Origin: Streptomyces sp. ML-6
Lineage (GTDB): Bacteria; Actinomycetota; Actinomycetes; Streptomycetales; Streptomycetaceae
Length of the DNA: 64,000 bases
Reading direction: 5' to 3'
Assembly (NCBI RefSeq): GCF_030116705.1
Contig: NZ_JAOTIK010000001.1
Location: 5,670,501 to 5,734,500, forward strand
The notes under the pieces are model-generated. The model was not told where the DNA came from. It did no database searches and worked only from the letters and a program-made list of their open reading frames with translations. The position numbers were made by a program, and so were the translations under genes. Of the stretch, positions 25,268 through 34,004 are shown in pieces; the first letter of the stretch is position 1, and each line of letters starts with the position of its first letter.

Positions 25268-26641
25268 ATGAACACGGGGGACGCGGGGGACATGGCGGCG
25301 GACGCGGGGCACCCGGCGGACACGACGGACCGGACGGGCGGGAAGGACGCGACGGACCGGACGGGCGGGAAGGGTACGGCCGCGGGCGGCACGACGACCG
25401 CCGAGCAGTGGTGGGAACGGTTCTTCACCTACGGGCCGTACGGCCTGCTGGGCCTGGGCAGCGCCGTCTCCGCCATCTCCGCCGAGCTCATCATGTCCCG
25501 CCCGAAGGTGTACGCCGCCGCGGCACTGGTCCCCTGCGCGTTCGTCCTCCAGCTCTGGTGGGGGAGGGCCAGGCGGTCCCGTCCCCCGGGATCGCGGGCG
25601 GCCCAGTGCTACTTCGTCGTTCGCACCCTGCTCGCCCTCGGGCTGTCCTGGTGCAACCCGTTCTTCTCGATGTACGCCGTCCTCGGCTACTTCGACGCGG
25701 GCCGGCTGCTCCCGCCACGCGCCTTCCGCGCCGGGCTGCTGGCCGTCGCCGCGATCATGGCGGTCTCGCAGAGCGGCAGCGGACTTCCGCCGGCCACCCT
25801 CATGAACTGGGTCGCCTTCGCCGTCCTGTTCGCCCTGCACGGCACCCTCACCATGGTCTTCGCCAAGATCGGCGACCACGAGGCCGACCACGCCCGCACC
25901 CAGACCGACACCATCGCCGCACTGGAGTCGGCCAACGCCCGCCTCGAACAGGCCCTGGCGGAGAACGCCGGACTGCACGCCCAACTCCTGCTCCAGGCAC
26001 GCGAGGCGGGCGTCGCCGACGAGCGCCGCCGACTGGCCGCGGAGATCCACGACACCCTCGCCCAGGGGCTGATCGGCATCATCGCCCAGCTCCAGGTGGT
26101 GACCTCGGTCGGCGACAGCGACCCCGCACTGGCCCGCCGGCACCTCGACCGCGCCGCCTCCCTCGCCCGGCACAGCCTCGGTGAGGCCCGCCGCTCCGTC
26201 CACAACCTGGTCCCCGTCGCACTGGAACACGACGACCTGCCCGGCGCCCTGGAGAAGACCGTCACCGACTGGGCGGAACGCCACGCCGTACGGGCCGGGT
26301 TCACCGTCACCGGCACCGTCGAGCCGGTCCACGACGAGATGGCCGCCACCCTGCTCCGGATCGCGCAGGAGGCCCTCGCCAACGCCGGCCGCCACGCCGG
26401 GGCGTCCCGGGTCGGCGTCACGCTGTCCTTCATGGGCGACGAACTCACCCTGGACGTACGGGACGACGGCCGCGGTTTCGTGCCGGACGCCCTGCCGCCG
26501 TACCGGGGCGCGGGCGGCTTCGGCCTCGGCGGCATGCGGGCCCGCGCCGAACGCTTCGCGGGCACCGTCGAGGTGGAGAGCGAACCGGGCCGCGGCACCG
26601 CGGTCAGCGTCCGGGTGCCCCTGGTCCCGAACCGCCGGTGA
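25268..26641 (+). CDS. DesK/NarL-type sensor histidine kinase
   Basis: A 457-residue kinase. A Gly/Thr/Asp-rich N-terminus with a repeated DRTGGK block (about residues 20-36) is followed by four or five membrane helices (about 50-190), a short coiled coil (ALESANARLEQALAENAGLH), the HisKA_3 H-box ERRRLAAEIHDTLAQGLIG with the phospho-accepting His, and the HATPase_c domain with DDGRGF and GGFGLGGMRARAERF. The cognate response regulator starts 20 bp downstream. Together with the upstream ABC pair this looks like a cell-envelope stress or drug-sensing module; the signal is unknown. Confidence 0.93.
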   Translation: MNTGDAGDMAADAGHPADTTDRTGGKDATDRTGGKGTAAGGTTTAEQWWERFFTYGPYGLLGLGSAVSAISAELIMSRPKVYAAAALVPCAFVLQLWWGRARRSRPPGSRAAQCYFVVRTLLALGLSWCNPFFSMYAVLGYFDAGRLLPPRAFRAGLLAVAAIMAVSQSGSGLPPATLMNWVAFAVLFALHGTLTMVFAKIGDHEADHARTQTDTIAALESANARLEQALAENAGLHAQLLLQAREAGVADERRRLAAEIHDTLAQGLIGIIAQLQVVTSVGDSDPALARRHLDRAASLARHSLGEARRSVHNLVPVALEHDDLPGALEKTVTDWAERHAVRAGFTVTGTVEPVHDEMAATLLRIAQEALANAGRHAGASRVGVTLSFMGDELTLDVRDDGRGFVPDALPPYRGAGGFGLGGMRARAERFAGTVEVESEPGRGTAVSVRVPLVPNRR

Positions 26642-26660
26642 CCAGTACGGTTGGCCTGCC

Positions 26661-27311
26661 ATGCCAGAGGAAACCGCACGCGTCATCACGCTCGTCGTCG
26701 TCGACGACCACCCCGTCGTACGGGACGGTCTGCGCGGCATGTTCGATTCGGCCCCGGACTTCGAAGTGCTGGGGGAGGCGTCGAACGGGGTGGAGGGGGT
26801 CGAGCTGGTGGCCCGGCTCGATCCCGACGTCGTCCTGATGGACCTGCGGATGCCGGGCGGCGGCGGGGTCGCAGCCATCACCGAGCTGACCGCCCGCGGC
26901 GCCCGTTCCCGGGTGCTCGTCCTCACCACCTACGACACCGACACCGACACCCTGCCCGCGATCGAGGCCGGAGCCACCGGCTACCTCCTCAAGGACGCGC
27001 CCCGCGACGAGCTGTTCACCGCCGTCCGCGCCGCCGCCGACGGCCGTACCGTGCTCTCGCCCACCGTCGCGACCCGGCTCGTCTCACGGGTCCGCACCCC
27101 GGCGGCCCCGGGCGGCGAATCGCTCTCCGGCCGCGAGCGCGAGGTGCTCGAACTGGTCGCGCGGGGCACCTCGAACCGGGAGATCGCCGCCGAACTGTTC
27201 ATCAGCGAGGCCACCGTGAAGACCCACCTCACGCACATCTTCGCCAAGCTGGGCGCCAAGGACCGGGCCGCCGCCGTCGCGGTCGGCTACGACCGGGGCA
27301 TCCTCGGCTGA
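26661..27311 (+). CDS. NarL/LuxR-family response regulator
   Basis: A 216-residue protein: receiver domain (residues about 8-125) with acidic pocket VVDDHP, phospho-acceptor Asp in DVVLMDLRMPGG, conserved Thr in VLVLTTYDTD and Lys in GYLLKDAP. A LuxR-type HTH follows (LSGREREVLELVARGTSNRE, ISEATVKTHLTHIFAKLG, about residues 148-205). It should be phosphorylated by the kinase just upstream and probably controls the DrrAB-like operon before it. Confidence 0.95.
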   Translation: MPEETARVITLVVVDDHPVVRDGLRGMFDSAPDFEVLGEASNGVEGVELVARLDPDVVLMDLRMPGGGGVAAITELTARGARSRVLVLTTYDTDTDTLPAIEAGATGYLLKDAPRDELFTAVRAAADGRTVLSPTVATRLVSRVRTPAAPGGESLSGREREVLELVARGTSNREIAAELFISEATVKTHLTHIFAKLGAKDRAAAVAVGYDRGILG

Positions 27312-27482
27312 TCCCGCGAGGCCCGCTCCCGTTCCTGCTCCCACCCCGTTCTGTTCCCGCTTTCGCTCCCGGGCGCGTGGCACCGGCACCGGCTCAGCCT
27401 CCGGCACGGCGTGTCCCGCCGTCCGTGCACCCGGGAGGCCGTACCCACGTTTCCCCGGCCGGTCCCGGTCGTTTGGGGGGAC

Positions 27483-28733
27483 GTGAACCACGTAGCGAAG
27501 AGAGTGAAGAGAGCGAAGAGGACGGTGGCGGGCCCGGCCACCGTGCCGTCCCGGACGGGACTGCTGGCCGTATTGATCGTGCTGGCCGTACTGAGCGGCT
27601 GTTCCGGCGCCCGATCGATCTTCAGCGGGAAGGCCCGCCCGCCGCAGGAGGCGATCCTGATCACCCCGAAGGACCGGGCGAAGGACGTCGGCCCGGACGA
27701 CCGGGTGGAGGTGCGGGTTCCGGACGGGCGGCTGCAGAGCGTCCGGGTCACCCGGATCGAGGACGCGCAGCGACGGGAGGTCCCGGGCCGGATCTCGGAC
27801 GACGGCCGGTCCTGGAAACCCGGGAAGGGGGCGGCCCGGCTCGGACTCGCCGCCAAGTACCGGGTCGACGCGGTGGCGGTGGACGCTTCGGGGAACCGCA
27901 CGGCCCGTCACACCACCTTCACCACGGCGGTGCCCACCCACCGCTTCATCGGCTACTTCAAGCCGGAGAACCGCGCCACGGTCGGCACCGGCATGATCGT
28001 CTCGTTCGACTTCAACCGCCCGATCACCCACCGCGCGGCCGTGCAGCGGGCGATCCGGGTGACGTCCGACCCGCCGGTCGAGGTGGTGGGGCACTGGTTC
28101 GGCGCCGACCGCCTCGACTTCCGCCCCGAGAAATACTGGAAGCCGGGCACCGAGGTCACCGTCGTGGTGGGGCTGCGCGACGTGGAGGGCGCGCCGCACG
28201 TGTACGGCTCCCAGGACAAGACGATCACCTTCGAGGTGGGCCGCTCCCAGACGTCCGTGGTCGACGCGTCCGCGCACACCATGGAGGTGCGCCGCGACGG
28301 CCGGACCGTCACCACCTTCCCGATCACGGCGGGCTCCTCCAGGACGGCCACGTACAACGGGAAGATGGTGGTCAGCGAGATGGACGAGGTGACCCGGATG
28401 GACGGCCGCACGGTCGGCTTCGGCGGCGAGTACGACATCAAGGACGTCCCGCACGCCGTCCGGCTCACCGATTCCGGCACCTTCCTGCACGGCAACTACT
28501 GGTCGGACGAGAGCGTGTTCGGCTCGGACAACGTCAGCCACGGCTGCGTGGGGCTGCTCGACGTGAAGGGCGGCGGCGACGACACCCCGGCCGGCCAGTT
28601 CTTCGACCGGACGCTCATCGGCGACGTGGTCGAGGTCGTCAACTCCGCGGACAAACAGGTCGCGCCGGACAACGGCCTCGGCGGCTGGAACCTGGACTGG
28701 GCCCACTGGAAGGCGGGTTCCGCCCTGCGCTGA
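27483..28733 (+). CDS. L,D-transpeptidase lipoprotein (copy 1)
   Basis: A 416-residue secreted lipoprotein. A basic start (KRVKRAKR) and hydrophobic helix end in the lipobox LSGC. One or two Ig-like domains follow (about 60-265), then a YkuD catalytic domain (about 270-395) with the motif SHGCVGL carrying the catalytic cysteine, and a C-terminal subdomain (NGLGGWNLDW). Such enzymes make 3-3 cross-links in peptidoglycan outside the membrane. GTG at 27483 was chosen because a GGGGGG run sits just upstream and the signal peptide then has normal length. A paralogue lies 270 bp downstream. Confidence 0.92.
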   Translation: MNHVAKRVKRAKRTVAGPATVPSRTGLLAVLIVLAVLSGCSGARSIFSGKARPPQEAILITPKDRAKDVGPDDRVEVRVPDGRLQSVRVTRIEDAQRREVPGRISDDGRSWKPGKGAARLGLAAKYRVDAVAVDASGNRTARHTTFTTAVPTHRFIGYFKPENRATVGTGMIVSFDFNRPITHRAAVQRAIRVTSDPPVEVVGHWFGADRLDFRPEKYWKPGTEVTVVVGLRDVEGAPHVYGSQDKTITFEVGRSQTSVVDASAHTMEVRRDGRTVTTFPITAGSSRTATYNGKMVVSEMDEVTRMDGRTVGFGGEYDIKDVPHAVRLTDSGTFLHGNYWSDESVFGSDNVSHGCVGLLDVKGGGDDTPAGQFFDRTLIGDVVEVVNSADKQVAPDNGLGGWNLDWAHWKAGSALR

Positions 28734-29003
28734 AGTCCGCCCCCGCCCGCCCGGCCCCGCTCCCCGTCCCCCGCGCGGCTCCGGTCCCTGTCAGGCCCCG
28801 TCCCCCGCCCGGCTCCGGCCCTCCCCGGCGCCGTCACCCTTCCTCGGTGAACTTGGGACTGAATGGTGACATCCAGGGGGTCATTTCCACATGTCCGGTG
28901 TGATTATCTTTCGCTGAGCGTGCATATGCAGCGCGCGGGGGAGGGAGCCCGAGGGCTCCCGGGGCCATGGCGGGGCCAGGCCGTGCGAGGGGAGACGACC
29001 ACA

Positions 29004-30248
29004 TTGAACGGGCAGCCGATATCGGGGACATCGGCCGGGGCGAACGGCAGGCGGGGCGGACGAGGAGCCACCGGACCGCTGGCTCTGGTGCTGGGTGCGA
29101 TGCTGATGCTGGTGACGGCCTGCGGTGGGGGAGACGGCACCGGCAAGGCTGACAAGGGCGCGGGGAAGGCCGAGGACACCTCGGCCTCGCAGGCAGTGGT
29201 GACCATCGCGCCCAAGGACGGCGCGGAATCCGTCGCGACCAGCGGGGTGCTGAAGGTCTCGGCCGAGCAGGGGAAGCTGACCACGGTCAAGGTCTCCGAC
29301 CCCAAGGGCACCGAGGTCGAGGGCAAGATCGCGGCCGACGGCGCGAGCTGGGCGCCCGACCAGCACCTGGCCGCGGCGACCAAGTACAAGGTCCACGCCG
29401 TCGCCAAGGACTCGAAGGGCCGTGAGTCGGCGAAGGACACCAGCTTCACCACGCTGGTCCCGCAGAACACCTTCATCGGGCAGTACACCCCGGAGGACGG
29501 TTCCACGGTCGGCGTCGGGATGCCCGTCTCGATCCACTTCACCCGGGGCATCACCAACCCCGAGGCCGTCGAGAAGGCCATCGAGGTGAAGGCCGAGCCG
29601 TCCGTGGAGATCGAGGGCCACTGGTTCGGCAACGACCGCCTCGACTTCCGCCCCGAGAACTACTGGGCCTCCGGCACCAAGGTGACCGTGAAGCTCAACC
29701 TCGACGGCGTCGAGGGCCGGCCGGGCGTGTACGGCAAGCAGGCCAAGACGATCTCCTTCACCATCGGCCGCAAGCAGGTCAGCACCGTCGACGCGAGCAC
29801 CCACCGGATGAAGGTCGTCCGCGACGACAAGGAGATCAAGGACATCCCGATCTCCGCGGGCGCCCCGGCCACCACCACGTACAACGGCCAGATGGTCATC
29901 AGCGAGAAGCTCAAGGTGACCCGGATGAACGGTGACACCGTCGGCTTCGGCGGAGAGTACGACATCAAGGACGTGCCGCACGCGATGCGCCTGTCCACCT
30001 CGGGCACCTTCCTGCACGGCAACTACTGGGGCTCCCCCGGCATCTTCGGCTCGGCCAACACCAGCCACGGCTGCGTCGGCCTGCAGGACGTGCGCGGCGG
30101 CTGGAGCAAGAAGACCCCGGCTGCCTGGTTCTACGACAACTCGCTCATCGGCGACATCGTGATCGTGAAGAACTCGAAGGACAAGACGATCCAGCCGGAC
30201 AACGGCCTCAACGGCTGGAACATGAGCTGGGAGGAGTGGACCAAGTAG
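29004..30248 (+). CDS. L,D-transpeptidase lipoprotein (copy 2)
   Basis: A 414-residue paralogue of the preceding gene with the same layout: Arg/Gly-rich start, hydrophobic segment ending in lipobox VTAC, Ig-like domains, then YkuD domain with GGEYDIKDVPHAMRL and catalytic motif TSHGCVGL. The start is a TTG at 29004 with GGGGAG about 9 bp upstream; upstream ATGs would give an implausibly long leader. The mature surface is more Lys-rich than copy 1. The two probably arose by tandem duplication. A very strong hairpin follows. Confidence 0.92.
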   Translation: MNGQPISGTSAGANGRRGGRGATGPLALVLGAMLMLVTACGGGDGTGKADKGAGKAEDTSASQAVVTIAPKDGAESVATSGVLKVSAEQGKLTTVKVSDPKGTEVEGKIAADGASWAPDQHLAAATKYKVHAVAKDSKGRESAKDTSFTTLVPQNTFIGQYTPEDGSTVGVGMPVSIHFTRGITNPEAVEKAIEVKAEPSVEIEGHWFGNDRLDFRPENYWASGTKVTVKLNLDGVEGRPGVYGKQAKTISFTIGRKQVSTVDASTHRMKVVRDDKEIKDIPISAGAPATTTYNGQMVISEKLKVTRMNGDTVGFGGEYDIKDVPHAMRLSTSGTFLHGNYWGSPGIFGSANTSHGCVGLQDVRGGWSKKTPAAWFYDNSLIGDIVIVKNSKDKTIQPDNGLNGWNMSWEEWTK

Positions 30249-30265
30249 TCCCTCCCCGTACGCGA

Positions 30266-30314
30266 GGCCGAGCGGGCCCGGTGCCGTGATCCACGCCACC
30301 GGGCCCGCTCGGCC
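30266..30314. terminator. Strong 18-bp stem terminator
   Basis: The arm GGCCGAGCGGGCCCGGTG (30266-30283) is an exact reverse complement of 30297-30314, with a 13-base loop. It directly follows the second L,D-transpeptidase and precedes the enoyl-CoA hydratase. Confidence 0.9.
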
Positions 30315-30341
30315 GTTCCCGGCCCGTCTAATCTGCCTCCC

Positions 30342-31109
30342 ATGACAGCGAATCTCGAAGTACTCGACGGGGTCGGCACGATCCGCCTGGACCGCCCGCC
30401 CATGAACGCCCTGGACGTCGCCACCCAGGACCGGCTGCGCGAACTCGCCGAGGAGGCGACCCGGCGCGACGACGTGCGCGCCGTGGTGATCTACGGGGGC
30501 GAGAAGGTGTTCGCGGCCGGCGCGGACATCAAGGAGATGCAGGCGATGGACCACACGGCGATGGTCGTGCGCTCCAAGGCGCTCCAGGACTCCTTCACCG
30601 CCGTGGCCCGCATCCCCAAGCCCGTCGTCGCCGCCGTCACCGGCTACGCCCTGGGCGGCGGCTGCGAGCTGGCCCTCTGCGCCGACTTCCGGATCGCCGC
30701 CGACAACGCCAAGCTGGGCCAGCCGGAGATCCTGCTCGGCCTCATCCCCGGCGCGGGCGGTACCCAGCGCCTCGCCCGGCTGATCGGCCCCTCCAGGGCC
30801 AAGGACCTGATCTTCACCGGTCGTCACGTCAAGGCCGAGGAGGCGCTGACGATCGGTCTGGTGGACCGCGTGGTGCCCGCCGCCGAGGTGTACGAGCAGG
30901 CGTACGCCTGGGCCGCCAAGCTGGCGAAGGGCCCGGCGCTCGCGCTGCGCGCCGCCAAGGAATCCGTCGACGCCGGGCTGGAGACGGACATCGACACCGG
31001 GCTCACGATCGAGCGGAACTGGTTCGCCGGACTGTTCGCCACCGAGGACCGGGAGCGCGGAATGCGCAGCTTCGTGGAGGAGGGCCCGGGCAAGGCCAAG
31101 TTCCTCTGA
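30342..31109 (+). CDS. Enoyl-CoA hydratase/isomerase family protein
   Basis: A 255-residue crotonase-fold enzyme. Oxyanion-hole segments are VFAAGADIKEM (about residue 60) and GYALGGGCELALCADFRIA (about 100-118). The glutamate near LGQPEILLGLIPGAGGTQRL is positioned like one of the two catalytic acids, supporting hydratase activity in fatty-acid or amino-acid degradation. It is a single gene between a strong terminator and an unrelated ATPase gene; the specific pathway is not indicated. Confidence 0.93.
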   Translation: MTANLEVLDGVGTIRLDRPPMNALDVATQDRLRELAEEATRRDDVRAVVIYGGEKVFAAGADIKEMQAMDHTAMVVRSKALQDSFTAVARIPKPVVAAVTGYALGGGCELALCADFRIAADNAKLGQPEILLGLIPGAGGTQRLARLIGPSRAKDLIFTGRHVKAEEALTIGLVDRVVPAAEVYEQAYAWAAKLAKGPALALRAAKESVDAGLETDIDTGLTIERNWFAGLFATEDRERGMRSFVEEGPGKAKFL

Positions 31110-31372
31110 CCGAACGCCAGTTGGGTACGGACTCGCACGGGTTCATCCGTGCGGGCGGATCGGCCGGGCCCCGGCACCACCTCGGGGCCCGGCTTTCCGG
31201 GAGACCCGACAACCCCGCCCGGACCCGGTATCCGCGCAGGTCAGCAGGGGTAAAGCGGGGTGTTTCATGCCTGCGGCATATGACTTCCGGCCGTCGCGGA
31301 ACGTTGCAACCGGGGGTACGGATTCCTCCGGAACGGCCCCGGGGCGCCCGCGTTGTGGTCATGATGGTGTCC

Positions 31373-31876
31373 ATGGCGGGCCTGGAGGGTGTGGAACAGC
31401 CGCGACCGCACAGCGGTTCGACGGCGGCACGGTGGATGCCGACGATCGAGGACGAACAGGCGTTCAAGGCGCTGGAGTTGTTCGGGAATCCGACGGAGGG
31501 CGAGGTCCGGCTCCCGTCGCGCCCGGAGTCCGCGGCCACCGCGCGCCGGCTCACCTCGTGCGTGGTGATGCGTCAGTGGGCGCTCTCCCCGCAGATCGCC
31601 GAGTACGCCGTACTGCTCGTCTCGGAGCTCGTGGGCAACGCCGTGCGGCACACCGGCGCCCGGGTCTTCGGGCTGCGGATGCTGCGCCGTCGCGGCTGGA
31701 TCAGGATCGAGGTGCGCGACCCCTCGCGCGGGCTGCCCTGTCTGATGCCGGTCCAGGAGATGGACGTCAGCGGGCGGGGCCTCTTCCTCGTCGACAAGCT
31801 CTCCGACCGCTGGGGCGTGGACCTGCTGCCGCGCGGCAAGACCACCTGGTTCGAGATGCGGATCTCCGACCGCTGA
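31373..31876 (+). CDS. RsbW-like ATP-binding regulatory protein
   Basis: About 167 residues from the ATG at 31373 (further ATGs at 31361 and 31364). The C-terminal HATPase_c_2 fold shows the N-box ELVGNAVRHTGA, the G1 region VEVRDPSRGLPC-like (IEVRDPSRGLPCLM) and the glycine motif SGRGLFLVDKLSDRWGV. Streptomyces encode many such anti-sigma/anti-anti-sigma kinases, several linked to bld/whi development or stress sigma factors. No sigma factor or antagonist gene is adjacent, so the partner is unknown. Confidence 0.87.
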   Translation: MAGLEGVEQPRPHSGSTAARWMPTIEDEQAFKALELFGNPTEGEVRLPSRPESAATARRLTSCVVMRQWALSPQIAEYAVLLVSELVGNAVRHTGARVFGLRMLRRRGWIRIEVRDPSRGLPCLMPVQEMDVSGRGLFLVDKLSDRWGVDLLPRGKTTWFEMRISDR

Positions 31877-31951
31877 CCCCCGGGACCGGCCGGGCGCGCG
31901 AAAGCGCCCGGCCGCGCGGAAGCCCCCGGTTGTACGGAAGTTCCCGGTACG

Positions 31952-31996
31952 CAGAAGCCCCCGGTCCGCCGTGGTGGGGCGCTGCGGGGGCTTCTG
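31952..31996. terminator. Hairpin after the RsbW-like gene
   Basis: CAGAAGCCCCC (31952-31962) pairs exactly with GGGGGCTTCTG (31986-31996), with a 23-base loop that can form extra pairs. Shorter related motifs (AAGCCCCCGG, AAGTTCCCGG) precede it. Confidence 0.8.
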
Positions 31997-32207
31997 TGTG
32001 AGGGCCGTGAGATGGGGGGTGTGTTCACGGCCGCTTGTGACGACCTGGCTCGGGTCGGTGAGGTCGTGTCACCGACTATGGCAGACGGGCGACCTCTCCG
32101 CCAAAGGCTCAAAAAGGGTATACGGCCACTTAACCGGACATCTCTCGACTGAATCACAGGTGTGATGGGTCACTTGCCTGCAAAAGCGTGAATACCTATG
32201 GGATCTG

Positions 32208-32224
32208 GCGAATGATTCATTCGC
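32208..32224. promoter_or_regulatory. 17-bp palindrome upstream of YncE-like gene
   Basis: GCGAATGA at 32208-32215 and TCATTCGC at 32217-32224 are exact reverse complements around a single T. It lies in AT-rich DNA about 135 bp before the start codon, where an operator is plausible. The AATGATTCATT core resembles Fur-type metal-regulator sites, but the regulator is unknown. Confidence 0.55.
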
Positions 32225-32356
32225 TGCATCTATATACGCTAATTGTTATCTTTGTCGCATTCGACGCCTAGTGTGTCTGCACATGAACGCCTCCGACATC
32301 CCGGTGCGCCGCCGCGGCGCCCTGTGCGCGGTGACGCCCCCGGAGCAGGTGACCTG

Positions 32357-33553
32357 ATGATGCTTCCTTCCACCAAGCACACCGCGGCCCTGCTCGGGGG
32401 CGTCCTGCTGGCCGTACTCCCCGGCTGCGGCACACCGGCCGGGAAGCCGACCGTCCAGGCCGTCGGCAGCGAGGCCGCCGCACCGCCCACCGCCTCCAGG
32501 AGCGCCCTCCCGCCCGTCCCGCCGGGGCTCCCCGGGATGCCCCCGGTGCTCGACGTCAAGGACGTCTACGCGGCCGACCGGGCGGGCCGGCTCTCGCCCG
32601 TCGTCAAGGACTTCCCGTCCCGGGTGTACGTCCCCAACACCAACTCCGACACCGTGTCCGTGATCGACCCGGCGACGTACGAGGTGATCAGGACGATCAA
32701 GGTCGGCCGCCAGCCGCAGCACGTCGTCCCGTCCTGGGACCTGAAGACCCTCTGGGTCAACAACGACATCGGCGACAGCCTCACCGCCATCGACCCGGCC
32801 ACCGGGAAGGTCGGCCCCACGGTGCCCGTCTCCGACCCGTACAACCTCTACTTCACCCCGGACGGCAAGTACGCCGTGGTGATGGCCTCGATGGACCGCG
32901 AACTGGTCTTCCGCGACGCCCACACCATGAAGACCGTCAAGACCGTCCCGGTCGACTGCGCGGGCGTCAACCACGCCGACTTCTCCACCGACGGCCGGTA
33001 CTTCATCGTCTCCTGCGAGTTCTCCGGCGAACTCCTCAAGGTCGACACCGCGCGGATGAAGGTCGTCGAGCAGCAGAAGCTGCCGCTGAAGGGCGCGATG
33101 CCGCAGGACGTGAAGCTGTCGCCCGACGGCGGGACCTTCTACATCGCGGACATGATCGCCGACGGGGTCTGGGTGCTGGACGGGAAGAACTTCACCACCC
33201 CGAAGCTGCTGCACACCGGCAAGGGCGCCCACGGGCTCTACGTCAGCCGCGACTCCGAGGAGATGTACATCTCCAACCGCGGCGAGGGCACCGTCTCCGT
33301 CTTCGACTTCGCGCGGCGCGAGCTGACGAAGAAATGGCGCCTGCCCGGCGGCGGCAGCCCCGACATGGGCGGGGTCTCGGCGGACGGCAAGGTCCTCTGG
33401 CTGAGCGGACGCTACGACGCCGAGGTGTACGCGATCGACACCGCCACCGGCAAGCAGCTCGCCCGCATCCCGGTCGGCAGCGGCCCGCACGGCCTGGCCG
33501 TCTACCCGCAGCCCGGCCGCTACTCCCTCGGCCACACCGGCGTCTTCCGCTGA
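32357..33553 (+). CDS. YncE-like beta-propeller lipoprotein
   Basis: A 398-residue secreted protein. A hydrophobic leader ends at lipobox LPGC near residue 20, followed by a low-complexity Ala/Pro linker and then a seven-bladed-propeller domain of the YncE/YVTN type (SDTVSVIDPATYEVIRTIKV, GDSLTAIDPATGKVGPTVPV, EGTVSVFDFARRELTKKWRL, AEVYAIDTATGKQLARIPVG). Two adjacent ATGs at 32357 and 32360 follow GGAGCAGGTG. Propellers of this kind bind proteins, DNA or carbohydrates. The molecular role is unknown. Confidence 0.88.
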   Translation: MMLPSTKHTAALLGGVLLAVLPGCGTPAGKPTVQAVGSEAAAPPTASRSALPPVPPGLPGMPPVLDVKDVYAADRAGRLSPVVKDFPSRVYVPNTNSDTVSVIDPATYEVIRTIKVGRQPQHVVPSWDLKTLWVNNDIGDSLTAIDPATGKVGPTVPVSDPYNLYFTPDGKYAVVMASMDRELVFRDAHTMKTVKTVPVDCAGVNHADFSTDGRYFIVSCEFSGELLKVDTARMKVVEQQKLPLKGAMPQDVKLSPDGGTFYIADMIADGVWVLDGKNFTTPKLLHTGKGAHGLYVSRDSEEMYISNRGEGTVSVFDFARRELTKKWRLPGGGSPDMGGVSADGKVLWLSGRYDAEVYAIDTATGKQLARIPVGSGPHGLAVYPQPGRYSLGHTGVFR

Positions 33554-33591
33554 CGGCCGGCCCCGTCGCCGCCACCGCCGCGCCACCCGCT

Positions 33592-33623
33592 GCCCGGCCC
33601 GGACCACCGGGTCGGGGCCGGGC
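33592..33623. terminator. Hairpin after the propeller gene
   Basis: GCCCGGCCC (33592-33600) pairs with GGGCCGGGC (33615-33623) around a 14-base loop, 39 bp after the stop. Confidence 0.65.
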
Positions 33624-33737
33624 CGAGGGGTGGATGCCGGGCCGGACGCGACCGCCGGACGTCGCGCCCGTTAATCTGACCTCCGTCAGTCAGGCAATCG
33701 GTCGGGCAATGATCAGGCATTACGAAGGGGCGGAACT

Positions 33738-33953
33738 GTGGCGGACATCGAGTCGGCGCGCACGGCATTCCAGCGGTTCGATCTGAACAACGACGGGCTG
33801 ATCTCGGCCGCCGAGTACAAGAGCGTGATGGCTCAGCTCGGCGACCCCTACGTCACCGAGACGGTGGCCCAGGCCGTCATCAACTCGCACGACGCCAACG
33901 GCGACGGGCTGCTCACGTTCGACGAGTTCTGGGCGGCGCAGAACAAGGGCTGA
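33738..33953 (+). CDS. EF-hand calcium-binding protein
   Basis: A 71-residue calmodulin-like protein made of two EF hands: DLNNDGLISAAE (residues about 15-26) and DANGDGLLTFDE (about 52-63). Both keep the Asp/Asn ligands at loop positions 1, 3 and 5 and Glu at 12. Start is GTG at 33738 with AAGGGGCGG upstream. Cytoplasmic calcium-binding proteins of this type occur in Streptomyces and may buffer or sense calcium. It is convergent with a carboxylesterase gene. Confidence 0.92.
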   Translation: MADIESARTAFQRFDLNNDGLISAAEYKSVMAQLGDPYVTETVAQAVINSHDANGDGLLTFDEFWAAQNKG

Positions 33954-33965
33954 CGGCCCGGAGGA

Positions 33966-33987
33966 CCCCCGGCCCACGGGCCGGGGG
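33966..33987. terminator. Shared hairpin between convergent genes
   Basis: CCCCCGGCCC (33966-33975) and GGGCCGGGGG (33978-33987) are exact reverse complements with a 2-base loop, in the 51-bp gap between two convergent stops. Confidence 0.8.
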
Positions 33988-34004
33988 CCGCCCGCGCCGC
34001 CCCG

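Larger units (their letters stand above)
31877..32356. other. Intergenic region with terminator, AT-rich promoter and palindrome
   Basis: This 480-bp gap holds a terminator (see 31952-31996), then a stretch that becomes clearly AT-richer near 32090-32260, with TATATACGCTAATTGTTATC as a likely promoter zone for the YncE-like gene. A 17-bp palindrome (32208-32224) overlaps it. I see no coding sequence. Confidence 0.6.

Noticed and set aside
27483..27560. Upstream ATG at 27411 as the start of L,D-transpeptidase copy 1
   Set aside because: It would add 24 residues without signal-peptide character; the GTG at 27483 has a better ribosome site and gives a normal lipoprotein leader.
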